Shown here piece by piece: positions 44,082 through 54,962 of a stretch of 64,000 nt of DNA. The position numbers and the translations under genes are program-made. The notes beneath the pieces are model-generated. The model ran no database searches and had not been told where the DNA came from. It saw only the letters and a list, made by a program, of their open reading frames with translations. Position 1 is the stretch's first letter; every line of letters begins with the position of its first letter. Origin of the DNA: Erythrobasidium yunnanense (Eukaryota; Basidiomycota; Cystobasidiomycetes; Erythrobasidiales; Erythrobasidiaceae); assembly GCA_001600175.1 (NCBI GenBank), contig BCJC01000001.1, positions 2,899,652 to 2,963,651 on the forward strand, written 5' to 3'.

Positions 44082-44162
44082 CCTGGCTGGCTTCGAGCGA
44101 CCTTTACTGTTCTCTATTGCATGATATCCGCAAGACTATCGAGGTAAAGGCCAGCTTTCGCG
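44082..44162. promoter_or_regulatory. Very short divergent promoter between permease 2 and IPI1
   Basis: Only 81 bases separate the two divergent ATGs. Both promoters must overlap each other or extend into the opposite gene. No TATA box is visible. It is notable because one gene is a housekeeping ribosome factor and the other a nutrient transporter. Confidence 0.45.
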
Positions 44163-46894
44163 ATGGGAAGCAGCAAGAAGAAGAAAGAGAAGAAGCGAGA
44201 CTTCGCCGTACGTCTATACTGGAATGGTCAGCTATTCACTGCAACCTGTGTTGAAGCTCTCTTGGTATTCTTCAGAAAGCGAAATTGAAGCTTGGAAAAG
44301 GCAAGCAGCAAGCAGCTAATGCTACGAACACATCGTTCACCAGCAGATGTAAGGCAACTAATCGACGTAGTATGTCGCTACAAGCTGACGTCCGGCTTCA
44401 GCTATTGCGCTTGGCCGGCAGACCATTGGAAGAGAGCGTTCAGATGTACCTACGACCAAGCGAAACCTTTCTCTGGAAGATCTGCAGAATCATTTGAAGC
44501 ATTACAATGCAAGCACACGGAAAGGTAGCCGTACTAAGGCAAAATTCTCAGGACGTCACGCTGATATAGTTTTTCTTGGCTATCTTCAGACGCTCTGGCT
44601 GGCTTGAGAGAACTTCTCACAGCATATCCTGATCTCCATTACTCTTCCGTCAACACCCTCCTACCGTTACTCGCACGCACAATTGGAGATGAGGATGGCC
44701 CAGTCAGGAAGAGTCTGCTCAGCTTCTTGGAATGGTATTTTCCCATATTGCCCGATGTACGTATCTCGATCCAGTGTTCCAGTCACTGAGTGCTGACGGT
44801 CTCAATCCTTCAGCTCATCTTGAGTCCCTATCACTCGATCTTGATCTTCTTCACCACATCCGCCTTGTCGCACATCTTCCCGGAAGTCCGCATGGACGCC
44901 GTACGAGCGCTGGATCTACTTCTAGACAACTGTCAAAGCAGTATAGCCTTACAGTGGAACAGCCTTTCACCTGCTGGCGGATATGCTAGCATTTCTACGG
45001 AACAGAATCATCCAGAGCGCGTGCTCGAAGCTTATCTAGCGCTTCTCCAGGTGCGCAGTGGTATAGCTACGAATGGCTTGAGCACGAGCATGTCACCTAA
45101 GGTGAGCCACCTGGCCTGACGGACTATAGTCTTGCGGGTAAACTAACTAATATTCACTTTCAGTCAAAAGCGCTAGTCCTGACGTCTCTTGCAACATTTC
45201 TTCGCGTCTCTTTAGCGCCGGAAGGATATGCAAGCGCCGAGCAGCAAGAAGAGCGCGCACGGCCCGTCTTATCGCAGTGGTTTCTTGCCGGATCATTCGC
45301 CACTCCTCGCGACTACAACAACTACATCTCTACGGCAAGCATGAGGCTTGTCGACGACTCTATCCTCTTAGACCGAAGCGGGATCGTCGATGAAGCATAT
45401 GGCATTATACTATCCTCGAGCGATACGAGCCTGTACTCACACAGCTTAGCAACTTTATCCTCACTTACCGATCTAGCTGGCGAGCTTCTGCATGACAGCG
45501 GTTCCAGCAGTCAGGCCAAGGAGGCCCTGCCGAGGTCGGCCGAAGCCCTCTTGCTTACGCTGCTACCCATTCTCGTTTCTGCCTTCCTCGATACTGCACC
45601 TACCGCTTTCTCGCCATCTGCTCCAGCATCGAGCTCCGCCAATACGCCTGATGTGGCTCTAGAAACCGTCTTGGCCGTGGCTTGTATTGCGCGAGATCTC
45701 TGGCGTGCGATTGTGATGTCGCCACAATCAGGCGACCTGGCAACGAAGAAGACTGCGGATATTATGAAAGGTCTCGAAAAGCTCGTAGGGCATATGGGCG
45801 CTTACTTCCCTTTCGCGTCGGGTGCTTCGGGAAAGAGGAGTAGCGAAGTGAGTCTTCCGAAAGTTCGCCATTGGATACGGCTAACATCTATTTCTGACAG
45901 GACGACACAAAGTTGCAAAGCCTGAACATCGCCTTCTGCGAGCTGGTATCTTTGCTTCACCTAGCGTCTACACAGAAACCACTAGGGAGCGAAAGAGTCA
46001 GCCTACCTAGTTCGAAACTCGACATGCAGGTACAACATGTACGGAACTATGTCGAAAGTCTCCTAGCGGGAACAGTTAAGCCCGATTCCTATGTATGCTG
46101 TTTTAGCGAGCTGACATAACCGCCAAAACAGCACGCAACAATCATCAATCCTGTCGGAACCAACCTGACTCCTCATGCTTTTGCTCAACTGCTTCCTACA
46201 ATCTGGTCTTTATTACTGCTGAGCCCAAGTAAAGATGAAAACACTATGCTCGAGGCTCTTCTTCAACACATCCTCTCGCTATCAGCAGGATCGGGCCTCA
46301 AGAAGATATCTTTGTCCTTCTTAGTGAGGATACTGACTGTAAGGATCGGCTCCAAGTTGATTACTCGGGATCTGACGTCTCTCCAGCTGCATGAGGAGCC
46401 CTCCTTTAATCACCGCAAACTGTTTTTGGACATGTCAAGAAGGCCCCAGATGTCAGATTTGTACGACAGATGGCTAATATCCCTGCCGCGCTATCTGTGG
46501 GAGCTTGGTACATCAGATACGCAAAGCAGTTTCGTAAGTATAGGCTCTGAAAACGTCGGTCTGGACTGAGAGAAGCTCTTCCCAGACGATTATATCGTAC
46601 ATTCAACAACGAGCTGCCAAAGACAGTCTGTCGATTACCACGAAAGACAAGCTTTGCGCTCTGATGGTGCCATTCTTCGCTTCGGTACACCCCTTGAAAG
46701 GCATCATCAAGGGTCCATGGGTGCGACAGGACGATCTACACCTGCAAATTCGAGCTCTAGATATGGCATGGTGGTTGACCAGAGATGAGGCGACAGAAGG
46801 GAGCAACAAGCTTCGCGCTGCTGTAACCGAAGCCATAAAGATAGTAAAGGAAGATGATCTCTCATCCTTTTGGAGTGCTCTATTGTCCATATGA
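44163..46894 (+). CDS. IPI1: Ipi1/TEX10, Rix1-complex subunit for 60S ribosome maturation
   Basis: Nuclear HEAT-like protein of the Rix1/PELP1 complex, needed for ITS2 processing and pre-60S export. The N-terminus MGSSKKKKEKKRDFA splices to KAKLKLGKGKQQAANATNTS and FTSRSIALGRQTIG; the KLKLGK and NATNTSF blocks are diagnostic of Ipi1. The middle has RNLSLEDLQNHLKHYNASTR, KDALAGLRELLTAYPDLHYS, VNTLLPLLARTIGDEDGPVR, KSLLSFLEWYFPILPD and HIFPEVRMDAVRALDLLLDN, the conserved Ipi1/TEX10 N-terminal domain. The C-terminal part is poorly conserved helical sequence ending DDLSSFWSALLSI. About ten introns. Length, about 750 residues, is within the range of basidiomycete members. Confidence 0.88.
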
Positions 46895-47089
46895 AGTACA
46901 ACATCGTTATTGTATCTCTACCCACTCGTCGCTTGTCTTCCTCATCGCGAATTACTACTGAACTGGATGCAGCTCGCAGCCTCATACTGCTTGATTCAAG
47001 CCACATATGTCCTCTAAACGAACCTCATTATGGCCTCGCCTTCCGAAGACCATGCCCTGAGCTCCATACATTGCGCTGGGCGAGTGGTC

Positions 47090-47450
47090 TCAGCGACGCC
47101 TGCTCTCGCCGGCGGCTTCTGATGCTGGCACTGCAGCTGCGACCATACCTTCCCTTCTGAAATACTCAAAACGCGTCATGACAACTCGAAGCTTTGCAGA
47201 GTTGGGCATATGTGCACGAAATGTGACATCGACTTTCCCTCGGCCTACGGCCTGAAGCGTGTTAGTAACAGCTCTACAAGACTGACAAGAGAGGAGCGAA
47301 TGCTGAGATTTCTTGTCTATCAGCACGTCCGCGACGCCGCTGCGCATCTCGGAGAGCCGGGCAATATTGCACACATTCATGGTAGGAGGCCAGTACTGCT
47401 TGATGAAGCTCGTATTCAGGTGTCTTCGAATAGCTGAGAATCATGCGCGC
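47090..47450 (-). CDS. Possible small gene, unrecognised
   Basis: Between the convergent end of IPI1 and the next gene, the minus strand shows an exon-like segment IRRHLNTSFIKQYWPPTMN and, after a plausible intron (GTGTGC donor, TACTAAC branch sequence, TTCAG acceptor), VGRGKVDVTFRAHMPNSAKL and RVVMTRFEYFRREGM, ending ESRRR at 47090. The perfect TACTAAC and the protein-like composition argue for a real small gene. The basic, aromatic sequence and size would suit a small mitochondrial protein, but I do not recognise the family. The start codon was not found with confidence; a 5' exon may lie beyond an acceptor near 47441. Confidence 0.35.
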
Positions 47451-47677
47451 GCTCGCGCTCGGAAACACGCTGGCGTCCCAGCCAGGATACAAGACAGTCA
47501 ACGTAATGCAGCTGTACGACAGCCACAGGCAGGACCTGGCACAATCTCATTTACTACTGAGAGTGATATACAGACTCAGACTCGAAGAAGTCGCACTTTA
47601 TTCGCTCACGGCGCCTCATTCCTGATAAAGGTCTGGAATCGCAACATAACGATGCAGGCACTGAACAAGCCATAGAT

Positions 47678-48534
47678 ATGGGCAAGGCACTGGGCCAGTC
47701 TCATAGGGTCGCTAAAAAGCAGCAACAAGCCCCGAGTGACAAGGATCTCATCCCTTGGAAAGCGGTTCACCTATCGCAGATACCCATAGAAACCTATGAA
47801 CTCAACGAAGATACGGGCGTCGTGCGATGTAGGCCATGCAAAAGGCGCTTCGATGCTTGGACCGGCTTCCACACGCATTACAAGCAGAGTCCAAAACACA
47901 ATACCATCGCCGGAGAATCGACACAGATTGAACGACCTGTATCACCTTCTGTAGCGAGCGACGCGTCATTCTCTAGCAGCCGAGCTGCCGTAGGATCTAG
48001 TGTAATCTTCCCACCGTCGTTGTCTCGCGAAGAAGCGGGACACAATGAAGTGGCGACAGATCCTTCCATGGCAGTTCCGCTTCCACTTTCGCGTCCAGCA
48101 GACATCACAGACGAGTCACATCTTGCCGTCCCTTCTTTCTCTTCTTCCAATCGAAACGCGCCAGTTCATCGCAATCAGTCCCACAGAGCTACCATGCCAA
48201 CCCCTCCAGCTCAGAGACGCAATCATCAGAACCAAGCTGCAAGCAAGATGTCCAATACACCTCAGTGCCCTATCTGCCTGAATTATGTTGCCGAGGATAC
48301 AGATCTAGCGGCTACCTTCTGCGGGTGAGTTGTCAGTTTTCTTCGTTCTTTGGCGGCAGCTGAGGAGGACCATAGGCATGTCTTCTGCTCTACATGCATC
48401 ATGGCACATCTTGGAAGAAAGACGGAGTGTCCTGTCTGTAGGAAGCAATTGTTACCTCAAATGATCAGTCAGTGCGCAGCTTCCTTCACACCTAGACAAA
48501 GGCTGACTTGCTGTTAGTTCCCATATACTTCTGA
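47678..48534 (+). CDS. U1-type zinc finger plus C3HC4 RING protein, probable E3 ubiquitin ligase
   Basis: Three exons, about 250 residues. The N-terminal part holds a C2H2 finger of the U1/matrin type, VVRCRPCKRRFDAWTGFHTH followed by YKQSPKH (C-x2-C-x12-H-x5-H). A long Ser/Pro-rich linker follows. The C-terminus is a RING finger: CPICLNYVAEDTDLAATFCG, spliced to HVFCSTCIMAHLG and TECPVCRKQLLPQ; the C3HC4 ligands are all in place, with the intron between the fourth Cys and the His. The protein ends soon after, at IIPIYF. RING proteins of this type act as E3 ligases; the single U1-like finger suggests RNA or nucleic-acid binding. I do not know a named orthologue. The ATG at 47678 gives MGKALGQSHRVAKKQQQ. 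Confidence 0.78.
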
Positions 48535-48697
48535 AGTCAGTCATCACACGGTCTCTAAGCAGTGCAAGCAGTATTTCGAGCCCGATGAGTTCTGTTGTTG
48601 TGCCTTTACTTTTCAGGCACTTAGCTTCTACTTCACCGCTCTAATGTACATATGCGAGTTCCTCCTAGTCTTTTGATAGTAGTCCTTCATTATAGCT

Positions 48698-50658
48698 TCA
48701 CAGTTCGCGCTGTTTCTTTTTCTCCTTCAGCTCATCGGTTGCAGCATGATGCACATCCGGAGCGAATGTAACTCCACTGCTGATATGCTTTCTTGCTTCC
48801 TTCCTTTGCTTGTCGGCTGCTTCCGTACTGACACCTGCTTGTTGTGCTCGTTGCTTCTGTAAGCCACGCAAGAATTTCCCTCCGCCGAATTGGAAGAAAG
48901 CATAGGGGAGGAAGCACATGAATAGACCATAGTAGTGGAGAGTCTCCCAAGCTTGCAGAGTCGGCTTGACTTCGAGAAGGAGGAAGGGTATGACCGTGAA
49001 ATTCAGTGCAAGCTGCACGGTGATAGTCGATAAGATGTCGTAGATCCTCTTCATCAGATTTCTGTTGGCGGACTCTTGTTTCTCCGGTGTAAGAAGTGCA
49101 TAGTCGACCGGAAGGAACAGAGGTCGAAGATTGGTGCGTAGTTTGCGTCCCAAGCCTTGAAGTAGGCCACCCAAGATGAAAGCTGAAAGGATATGGCATC
49201 AGCTACCGATTTTCGATCGATTTAGAATAGCTTACTTATGTAGTATGTTGGATTAAAACCATGCCAGAATGCCGAAGTAGCGAAAGTGGCCATCGTGCTC
49301 TTGAACCCAGGCTTCTTCCCAGGTCGTCCTAATCGCTTGTATACACACTCTCGAAGCCAGTAGTTCGTCCCACAATTCCATGCATCTAGCAAAAGCTTGA
49401 AGTTTTGTGCGGATCTGCAGAGAATCGGGTTAGCATTCCTTCGGGAATCTGCGCGATAGGATTTGCACTCACTCTATTTGTCGAATCATGACGTTTCGAC
49501 CTCGGTTCCACTTGCCAGTCTGAGCGTCATAGCCAAGTCCAGATACAATCATGGCCGTTTCGCTGTGCAGAAGACCGAATGTCAGCTAAGAGAGGACATC
49601 TTATCTCTGCAGAATACATACGCAAAGCTCCAGACTCCATAGTACTTGGTTCTTGCAATGAAGCCCGCTATCTGCGTAAAGCCAAGCCTGCGGATGCGTA
49701 AGCCAGAGGAGCGACTTAAAAAGGCTGGAAACGACATAGCTTACTTCCACAAGAAGCTCTTGCTCTGCACATCTGCTTCATTCAACCTAGTATAGCTGAA
49801 TTGACCGCCATAGACAGCATAGATCGCCAGATAGACTGCAGCTATGGCCACCCTCTTTCCTGCCTTGCGATATCTTCCTTTTGGCATGCGGATCACAGTC
49901 TCTTTCCCCTTCTGGGACATGAAGAGCGATCTATCAACGAAGGAAGCGTATGATGCGTAGCTGAATGTCGGGCCTGTCATGACGGACGGCATATAGAATC
50001 TGCAAGCGAGTGCTTCAGTACATGTACATTTTGGTCGAAGAGGCTTAGGCTCACGCATAACCGAGGAAAGCCAGTAATCCAGGCACCTCTACCAGCCTAT
50101 CCTTCTGCTGGACCTGATCGAGTGAAGCAGGATCTCTGCCTCCATCGAAGCAAGCCCAAGCGAAGAGGGTGAGCTTCATGACAAGGACCATTTGAGATCC
50201 AGTGATCTCGACCGTCTCAAGTCCAGTATTTGTGATCCAGCGCGTAAAGTGGTTGACCGTCAGTATGCCCATATTGGCCATAAAGATCGCGCCTGTCCAT
50301 CCTTTTCCCTTGTTTGCGCTACGGCAGTACTTTACAGCAAGCCATGTTCCGATACTTTGGCCTAGCAGCTGATTGAAGCCAGAATGCAGATGCAGGATCT
50401 GGGTATGGAAGATGTACGACGAGAGCAGGGAATAGACGTGGATCAGCGGGGAGCCAGCAGGGATTTTAGGCAGTCCAATAGACAGAGGAATCGCCAGCAA
50501 AAGTATCGAAATGAGCTATACACAAAGATCGCCAAAAACTGTCAGAATCAGGTCGGACCTCTTTTGACGTGAGATCTTATCTATCGCACTTTGACTTGAT
50601 CCACTGGCGTCGCTATCTGCGCGCTGACAGCTGCGTACAGCTCATCGACCACCTTCAT
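48698..50658 (-). CDS. ALE1: MBOAT lysophospholipid acyltransferase (Ale1/Lpt1 type)
   Basis: ER membrane enzyme that re-acylates lysophospholipids in the Lands cycle. The start MKVVDELYAAVSAQIATPVD splices to LISILLLAIPLSIGLPKIP. Then HVYSLLSSYIFHTQILHLHS, LLGQSIGTWLAVKYCRS, ITGSQMVLVMKLTLFAWACF (the MKL(T/S)-x-F-A block), a VPGLLAFLGYAFYMPSVMTG segment (family: LLxxxGYxFxxPxxxxGP), YYGVWSFAETAMIVSGLGYD, LLLDAWNCGTNYWLRECVYK (conserved WN-x2-T-x2-WL(R/K)) and ATFATSAFWHGFNPTYYISF with the catalytic His. It ends in a Lys-rich tail KEKKKQREL, a possible ER retrieval signal (KxK near the end). About nine exons. All MBOAT key residues (Asn and His) are present. Confidence 0.9.
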
Positions 50659-50776
50659 TGTTATCGCGCTGGCTGCATCAAGAGTATACTGTACCCTGCT
50701 GGAACAGAAGCAAGCGAAACGTGACCCGATTTCTCTGGCCTTTTTGCGGCTACAATAGCACAACAATGGCTATCTG

Positions 50777-52335
50777 AATGGCTGCAGGCTTTCCTTTAGA
50801 GCTCATCTGGTGTGCAAGATAGATACTGTTCTTGCCAGCTGCCAGCTTATACCTGACTTCCAGCCAGCTCGTCCTCGGATATGCAGCCTTCAAGGCTCTC
50901 AAGGCAGCCCCTCCTCCGCGAACAAGACGGAAAGCAAACGAGAATGCTGATGCACAGCGTCCTAACGCCCCTACATGTCACGCAGAAGTGCTACGAAGGC
51001 GGAAGATCAAACAGATCCTGAAAGCTTGGCTTGTTTACGTGTGTTCTTCTCAACTACACAGTCTACTGTTTATATCTGACGCTCATATTCCTATCCAGCT
51101 TCTGGCTACACGATTGGAACGCGTTCTGGACGCCTTCTGCGGATGGTGGTTCCCCTTCTATTCCACTCTCCGTGCTCTTCTTCTCGTCTCCTACTGCTTC
51201 TGTTATACATCGGTATGTTCCAAGCATCGCGATGTTCCAAGCATCGCCTTTTGCTTTCTAGCTGAGCAGGCTTGACCAGTTTGGCGAGATAGTATACTCT
51301 CACATCCTGGTGCCAGCGCTTAAACCTTACGAGCGGACTGTGAATTGGATCTATGGATTCGCTATCGACATTCTTGATATCGTATACTTCCTCCTCTCCT
51401 CGGTCCTGCTGGCGTCGGCTTCACCTTTCATCGCTACATATCGCCGCATCAAGCTCGCATGGAAGCTCTGGTCAAGCGACTCTTCAGATGCAGACGCAAG
51501 TGTCGAAAACAGTATCTCGAACATTTCCTCTACCCAGCAGTCGACCAAGACACCTAAGATCAAACGCACACGGAAAGCGAGGATGTCCATGCTGGCCACA
51601 CCTCATGTTCCAGGCCACTTCATTGCAAGCTTGCAAGACGGGGACGAGTCTATTCAGCCGCCTATACGTCCCCGCTTGCACCCCTCGGAGCGTTCTCTAG
51701 ACGATATACCCGCCTTCATGGAGGCTATGGACAGAGCTCAGGCAGCATTCTACGAGGAAGAGGAAGCTAGCCGTACACAGATGCGCGAAGCAGAGCGGCG
51801 TGTCGTAGTGGAGAGAGAGCTAAATAACGCAAAGAACGTCAGCTCGCGGGAAGTACGAAGGACTCGGAGTCAGGCAGATACAGCTCTTCAGAGAGTGAAT
51901 GAGGAAGAGGCGGAGCCGTCGCCAAGGGAGAGAAGGAAAGAGGCTGCGAAAGTAAATGCTGCACACGAGATGCCGGAAGCCCTCCAAAGGCCATCAGCGA
52001 AAGCTCTGGGCAAGCGGAAAGCTGTTTCGCAAGAGCCTGAGATGTTGGACGGGCAAGGCGCACGTCCGTCTCCGCGTAAAAGGCGGGAAGTCGCTCAAGG
52101 AGAGGCTGCGACCACTGCCAAAAATGCCATCGTCCCGGTATCGAAACTGCCGCGACGCACAGCTGCTGTGACGCGGTCTGCCTCTCTGATTGATCTTTCA
52201 GAGAGTACGGCTCCGAAGGTCATAGATCACAAAGCACAGCTAACACGAGAAGCGGCTGCTGCAGCACGGAAAGCTGCGAGACAGCCCAAAGAGCCTGCTT
52301 CGCGGGCCAGCGCGAGACGGAAGAAGGCTGCCTAA
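50777..52335 (+). CDS. TB2/DP1/HVA22 (REEP/Yop1-like) protein with long basic C-terminal tail
   Basis: ER-shaping hairpin family. Exons read MAAGFPLELIC, then LYLTSSQLVLGYAAFKALKA, a basic linker, KQILKAWLVY spliced to LLATRLERVLDAFCGWWFPF and YSTLRALLLVSYCFCYTS, then LSRLDQFGEIVYSHILVPA and LKPYERTVNWIYGFAID. The WLVY, FPFY, (L/V)-x-x-A-(L/F)-L-x-W/S and (V/I)-x-P-x-L-x-x-(Y/H)-E-x-x-(V/I) order is that of TB2/DP1/HVA22. After a further hydrophobic segment (FLLSSVLLASASPFIATYRR) come about 280 residues that are disordered and very rich in Arg, Lys, Ala, Ser and Glu, ending ARRKKAA. The tail has no known domain and makes the protein much longer than yeast Yop1 (about 180 residues). The micro-structure of exon 1 (about 32 bases) is inferred. 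Confidence 0.75.
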
Positions 52336-52401
52336 GGCCGCTTGTTTGTTTAGAGTATATTCATGTTGTTGTGTTAGGGAAAGAGCTTGGTACATATGGC
52401 T

Positions 52402-52790
52402 TCAATCTTCGGGCAGATCTTCGCGCATACCGTCGTCGGCTACCTCCTCTGGGATCTCTACATGCGGGTCCTTGAAGGAACCTAAGTAGAGAATTAGACT
52501 AGTTCGAATGAAACTGTACAGTTGCGACCTACCGTTCTTCTTCAGCGAGACTCCAACTACATGACCTTGATCGAGTCCAACTTTGTCTACAGTCTCAGTG
52601 TCGTCCATAGGCTTCCATGATGGGTTGCCTTCATCATCGCTAGAGGACTTGAAGAGCTTTATATCGCTTGGCGATAGATCCAAATCCGCATACTCTTCGA
52701 TTACGGTTGACGCTTCGATAAAGGCCTTCTTGAGTTCTGAAGTCTTGGTAGTTTTATCCACTGGTACTACCACACATACTATGATGTGCG
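52402..52790 (-). CDS. Small ubiquitin-like-fold protein, unrecognised
   Basis: The readable part is HIIVCVVVPVDKTTKTSELK, KAFIEASTVIEEYADL, SPSDIKLFKSSSDDEGNPSW, then VDKVGLDQGHVVGVSLKKNG spliced to SFKDPHVEIPEEVADDGM and a terminal DLPED. The order (strand, turn, helix after (T/S)ELKKAF, strand IKLF, and a final D-(Q/G)-GHVV-x-V strand) resembles a ubiquitin-like fold. An upstream minus frame (53016-52800) with TFPVTICVKLKCDRS might provide the first strand, but no splice joins the frames cleanly, so the 5' end is open. No named family recognised. The stretch is convergent with the TB2/DP1 gene, 66 bases between stops. Confidence 0.5.
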
Positions 52791-53065
52791 AAGATCTCTA
52801 AGCTGCTGCTGCGCGTGAAGTGGAGCTTGCGAACGTACTCCGGTCACATTTCAGCTTGACGCAAATCGTGACTGGAAAGGTCTGCAACCAATAATCAGTA
52901 CTGGCTTTCAGAATCTCCAGTGCTTTGCTACCTTTCCGGACATCGGCCGTTGTCTTTTCCCAGGACAATTGGACTCGAGGCAAGGATGATCGATACGTGA
53001 AGAACGGGCAGAACATTGCTTTGAAAGCGCATTTTCAGACTACAACGACATCACGAGGAGCAATG

Positions 53066-53602
53066 CTAGCCAGGTATGTGTCCAGAATGGCCTTTCCTCA
53101 TTGCGAAGGCGCTGTAGCCTATTTGCGTCTGCGTCGCCGCGCTCCTACTTCGGCTTGACACCCTCCAATACCGATCATCTTGATCGTCAGATCTGTGACC
53201 GTCGTTCTGGTGCTCTGGATGGAGACGTTGGTTCCGAGATCGAGATCTGGGCCGTGATGGTCTAGGTTGGCGTTCTTCGTGACTGGGCGTAACAGCGCGT
53301 GAACGTTTTCGTCGTCGTCTGCCAGGAGCTTTAGTCCGTTCGTGCCTACCAGGGCCATTGAGATTCAGCCATACTGGGTGGTCGTGATCCTCCGCATAAG
53401 GATGTCTGCTGCTTTCGCATGGGGTATTGGGCGAGAGAATTGCGTCGCGACGCGATACAAAGGGAGGATCGCTTGTATGTGAAAGAGGTTCAGAGAGTTG
53501 TATGAGGTGGTGGTAGTGAACTGCATTGGGAAGCCCAGCAGTAGGCTCAGCCTGCCAGAATAGGCTGTATCTACTGCAATACAAGCTTCGCATCTGATGC
53601 AT
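53066..53602 (-). CDS. Arg/Ser-rich hypothetical protein 1
   Basis: Single open frame of 178 residues, MHQMRSLYCSRYSLF at the start. The middle reads HPVWLNLNGPGRHERTK and is followed by a strongly basic segment with RRRRKRSRAVTPSHEERQ and SRPRSRSRN, ending RKGHSGHIPG. RS dipeptides are typical of splicing-related or nuclear proteins. A similar order (short aromatic/Leu-Asn motif, then R/S-rich tail) is found in the neighbouring gene at 53875-54705, so the two may be distant paralogues. Start and intron structure are uncertain, and an overlapping frame on the same strand (53358-53119) is also open. Confidence 0.35.
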   Translation of the reverse strand: MHQMRSLYCSRYSLFWQAEPTAGLPNAVHYHHLIQLSEPLSHTSDPPFVSRRDAILSPNTPCESSRHPYAEDHDHPVWLNLNGPGRHERTKAPGRRRRKRSRAVTPSHEERQPRPSRPRSRSRNQRLHPEHQNDGHRSDDQDDRYWRVSSRSRSAATQTQIGYSAFAMRKGHSGHIPG

Positions 53603-53874
53603 CGTGCTTTGATGGTGGAGGAGGTGTGAGAAGAGTGGCTACGATCAGCGGTCAGTCCTTACGAAAGTAATCACCTTCCTACGCAAGTGCAGCTCGGACC
53701 AAGGACAAAAGCGAAGGAAGTCGAGCGGACTTTGGCACGACAGAAGCATGTTACAGACATAAGACATATTGTTGTAGTTGTTAAGTGCTGATGGCATATG
53801 GAACTTAGCGTTGTTGAGTATGCGACCGAGCATGGACAGTGTTCGGGTAGCTTCGAAGACAGCATGCCATTCTA

Positions 53875-54705
53875 TCATTCGCGCCAGTAAAGATCTCTGC
53901 TTCGTGATCTATTCCCACGACCGTTTCTGGAGCGGGATCTGCTGCCGGAGTATGCCGAAAGCAATGGAGCATATCTGGAACGAGAGGGTCTAGTCGGGCG
54001 TCGTGAACGTCTTTCATCTGAAGAATTTAGTTCGACATATCCGAATTCTGGCTGTCGGGAGGCAGGTAGTGCATGTCGTTCTGGAGGTGGCTCAAGATAC
54101 TGAGGTCGCAAGGCTCGAGAGGTTGCTGCCGATTGTGACTGAACCCGAGGGGGCTGGCTTCTAGGCTGAAAGCCGCCAGTAGGCGTGGTGCGGGACTCGC
54201 GTTGTCGTTGTCGTGCTAGTTCGGCCCTCCCAAGGCGCTCAGCAATCCGTCTCAACTGGTTAACATGTCCTCTGTAAAATTGGCCATCTCGTCCGTCCAA
54301 TACAGAAGGGTCTTCATATATGTCGAGTACAGCCCCTCCTGAGTCTATGTTCTGCTCTTCGCCTTGCCGTATGACTTCTTCGGTTAAGGGACTTCGGGTC
54401 TCCCACAAAACGCGTATGAAATGCCTGTCCGATTCGATGTTCCATGGTGCCTGCAAAGTCGAGATCGGCTATTCTATTCAGATGCTGTGAACACACTGAC
54501 AAAGACGACTGACCTCAGGGCGATCTACGATAATGGTGGGTCCTGGAGCCGACGGGGGCAGAGGCGCATTGATGAATGGCTGTTGCCATTCGAGACTCGT
54601 CCCAACTTCTGCTCTGTTGGATCTGCGGTTGCCTCCACTACCAACGGTTACATCAACGCCTCTTCTCGCTGCATGCCGATAGAAAGCTTCGCGGTGGTTA
54701 CTCAT
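53875..54705 (-). CDS. Arg/Ser-rich hypothetical protein 2
   Basis: Two exons. The first starts MSNHREAFYRHAARRGVDV and ends TIIVDRPE; the second, after an intron with GTCAGT donor and GCAG acceptor, reads APWNIESDRHFIRVLWETRS, PLTEEVIRQGEEQNIDSGGA, VLDIYEDPSVLDGRDG, then a helical ELARQRQRESRTT and a tail with PEFGYVELNSSDERRSRR, SGSRSRSRNGRGNRSRSRD, ending LYWRE. About 255 residues. No known domain; the tail is RS-like. The coherent first 120 residues (acidic/aromatic) make this more credible than its neighbour. Function unknown. Confidence 0.5.
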
Positions 54706-54962
54706 TATCGTTAGCTTCGTTCGATGTGTCTGGGATCTTGGGTCTAGCGAAGGGAGAAGAGACAAGCAGGGAATTGAACAGGCTGGCTGACTTTTGGGCT
54801 GCCAAGGGCGATGCCAAAGGTAAACTGTTAGGGCGATGTCTACCGTAGCGCAAAGCGGCCGCCGGCGCCCAACTCCGTGCTGCAACGGCATCAGAGGAGG
54901 AGTGTCGAAAGTTGTGTATCGTAGCGGTCGGTCGTGCGAGGTGATCGTCCGGATTAACAGGC

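Noticed and set aside
44292-44528. Plus-strand ORFs of 70-78 codons in the 5' part of IPI1
   Set aside because: They run through an intron. The correct frame is fixed by the conserved segments TSFTSRSIALG and LSLEDLQNHLKHYNAS.
48727-49199. Long minus-strand ORFs overlapping the end of the Ale1 gene in other frames
   Set aside because: Shadows; the MBOAT frame with the catalytic His explains the sequence.
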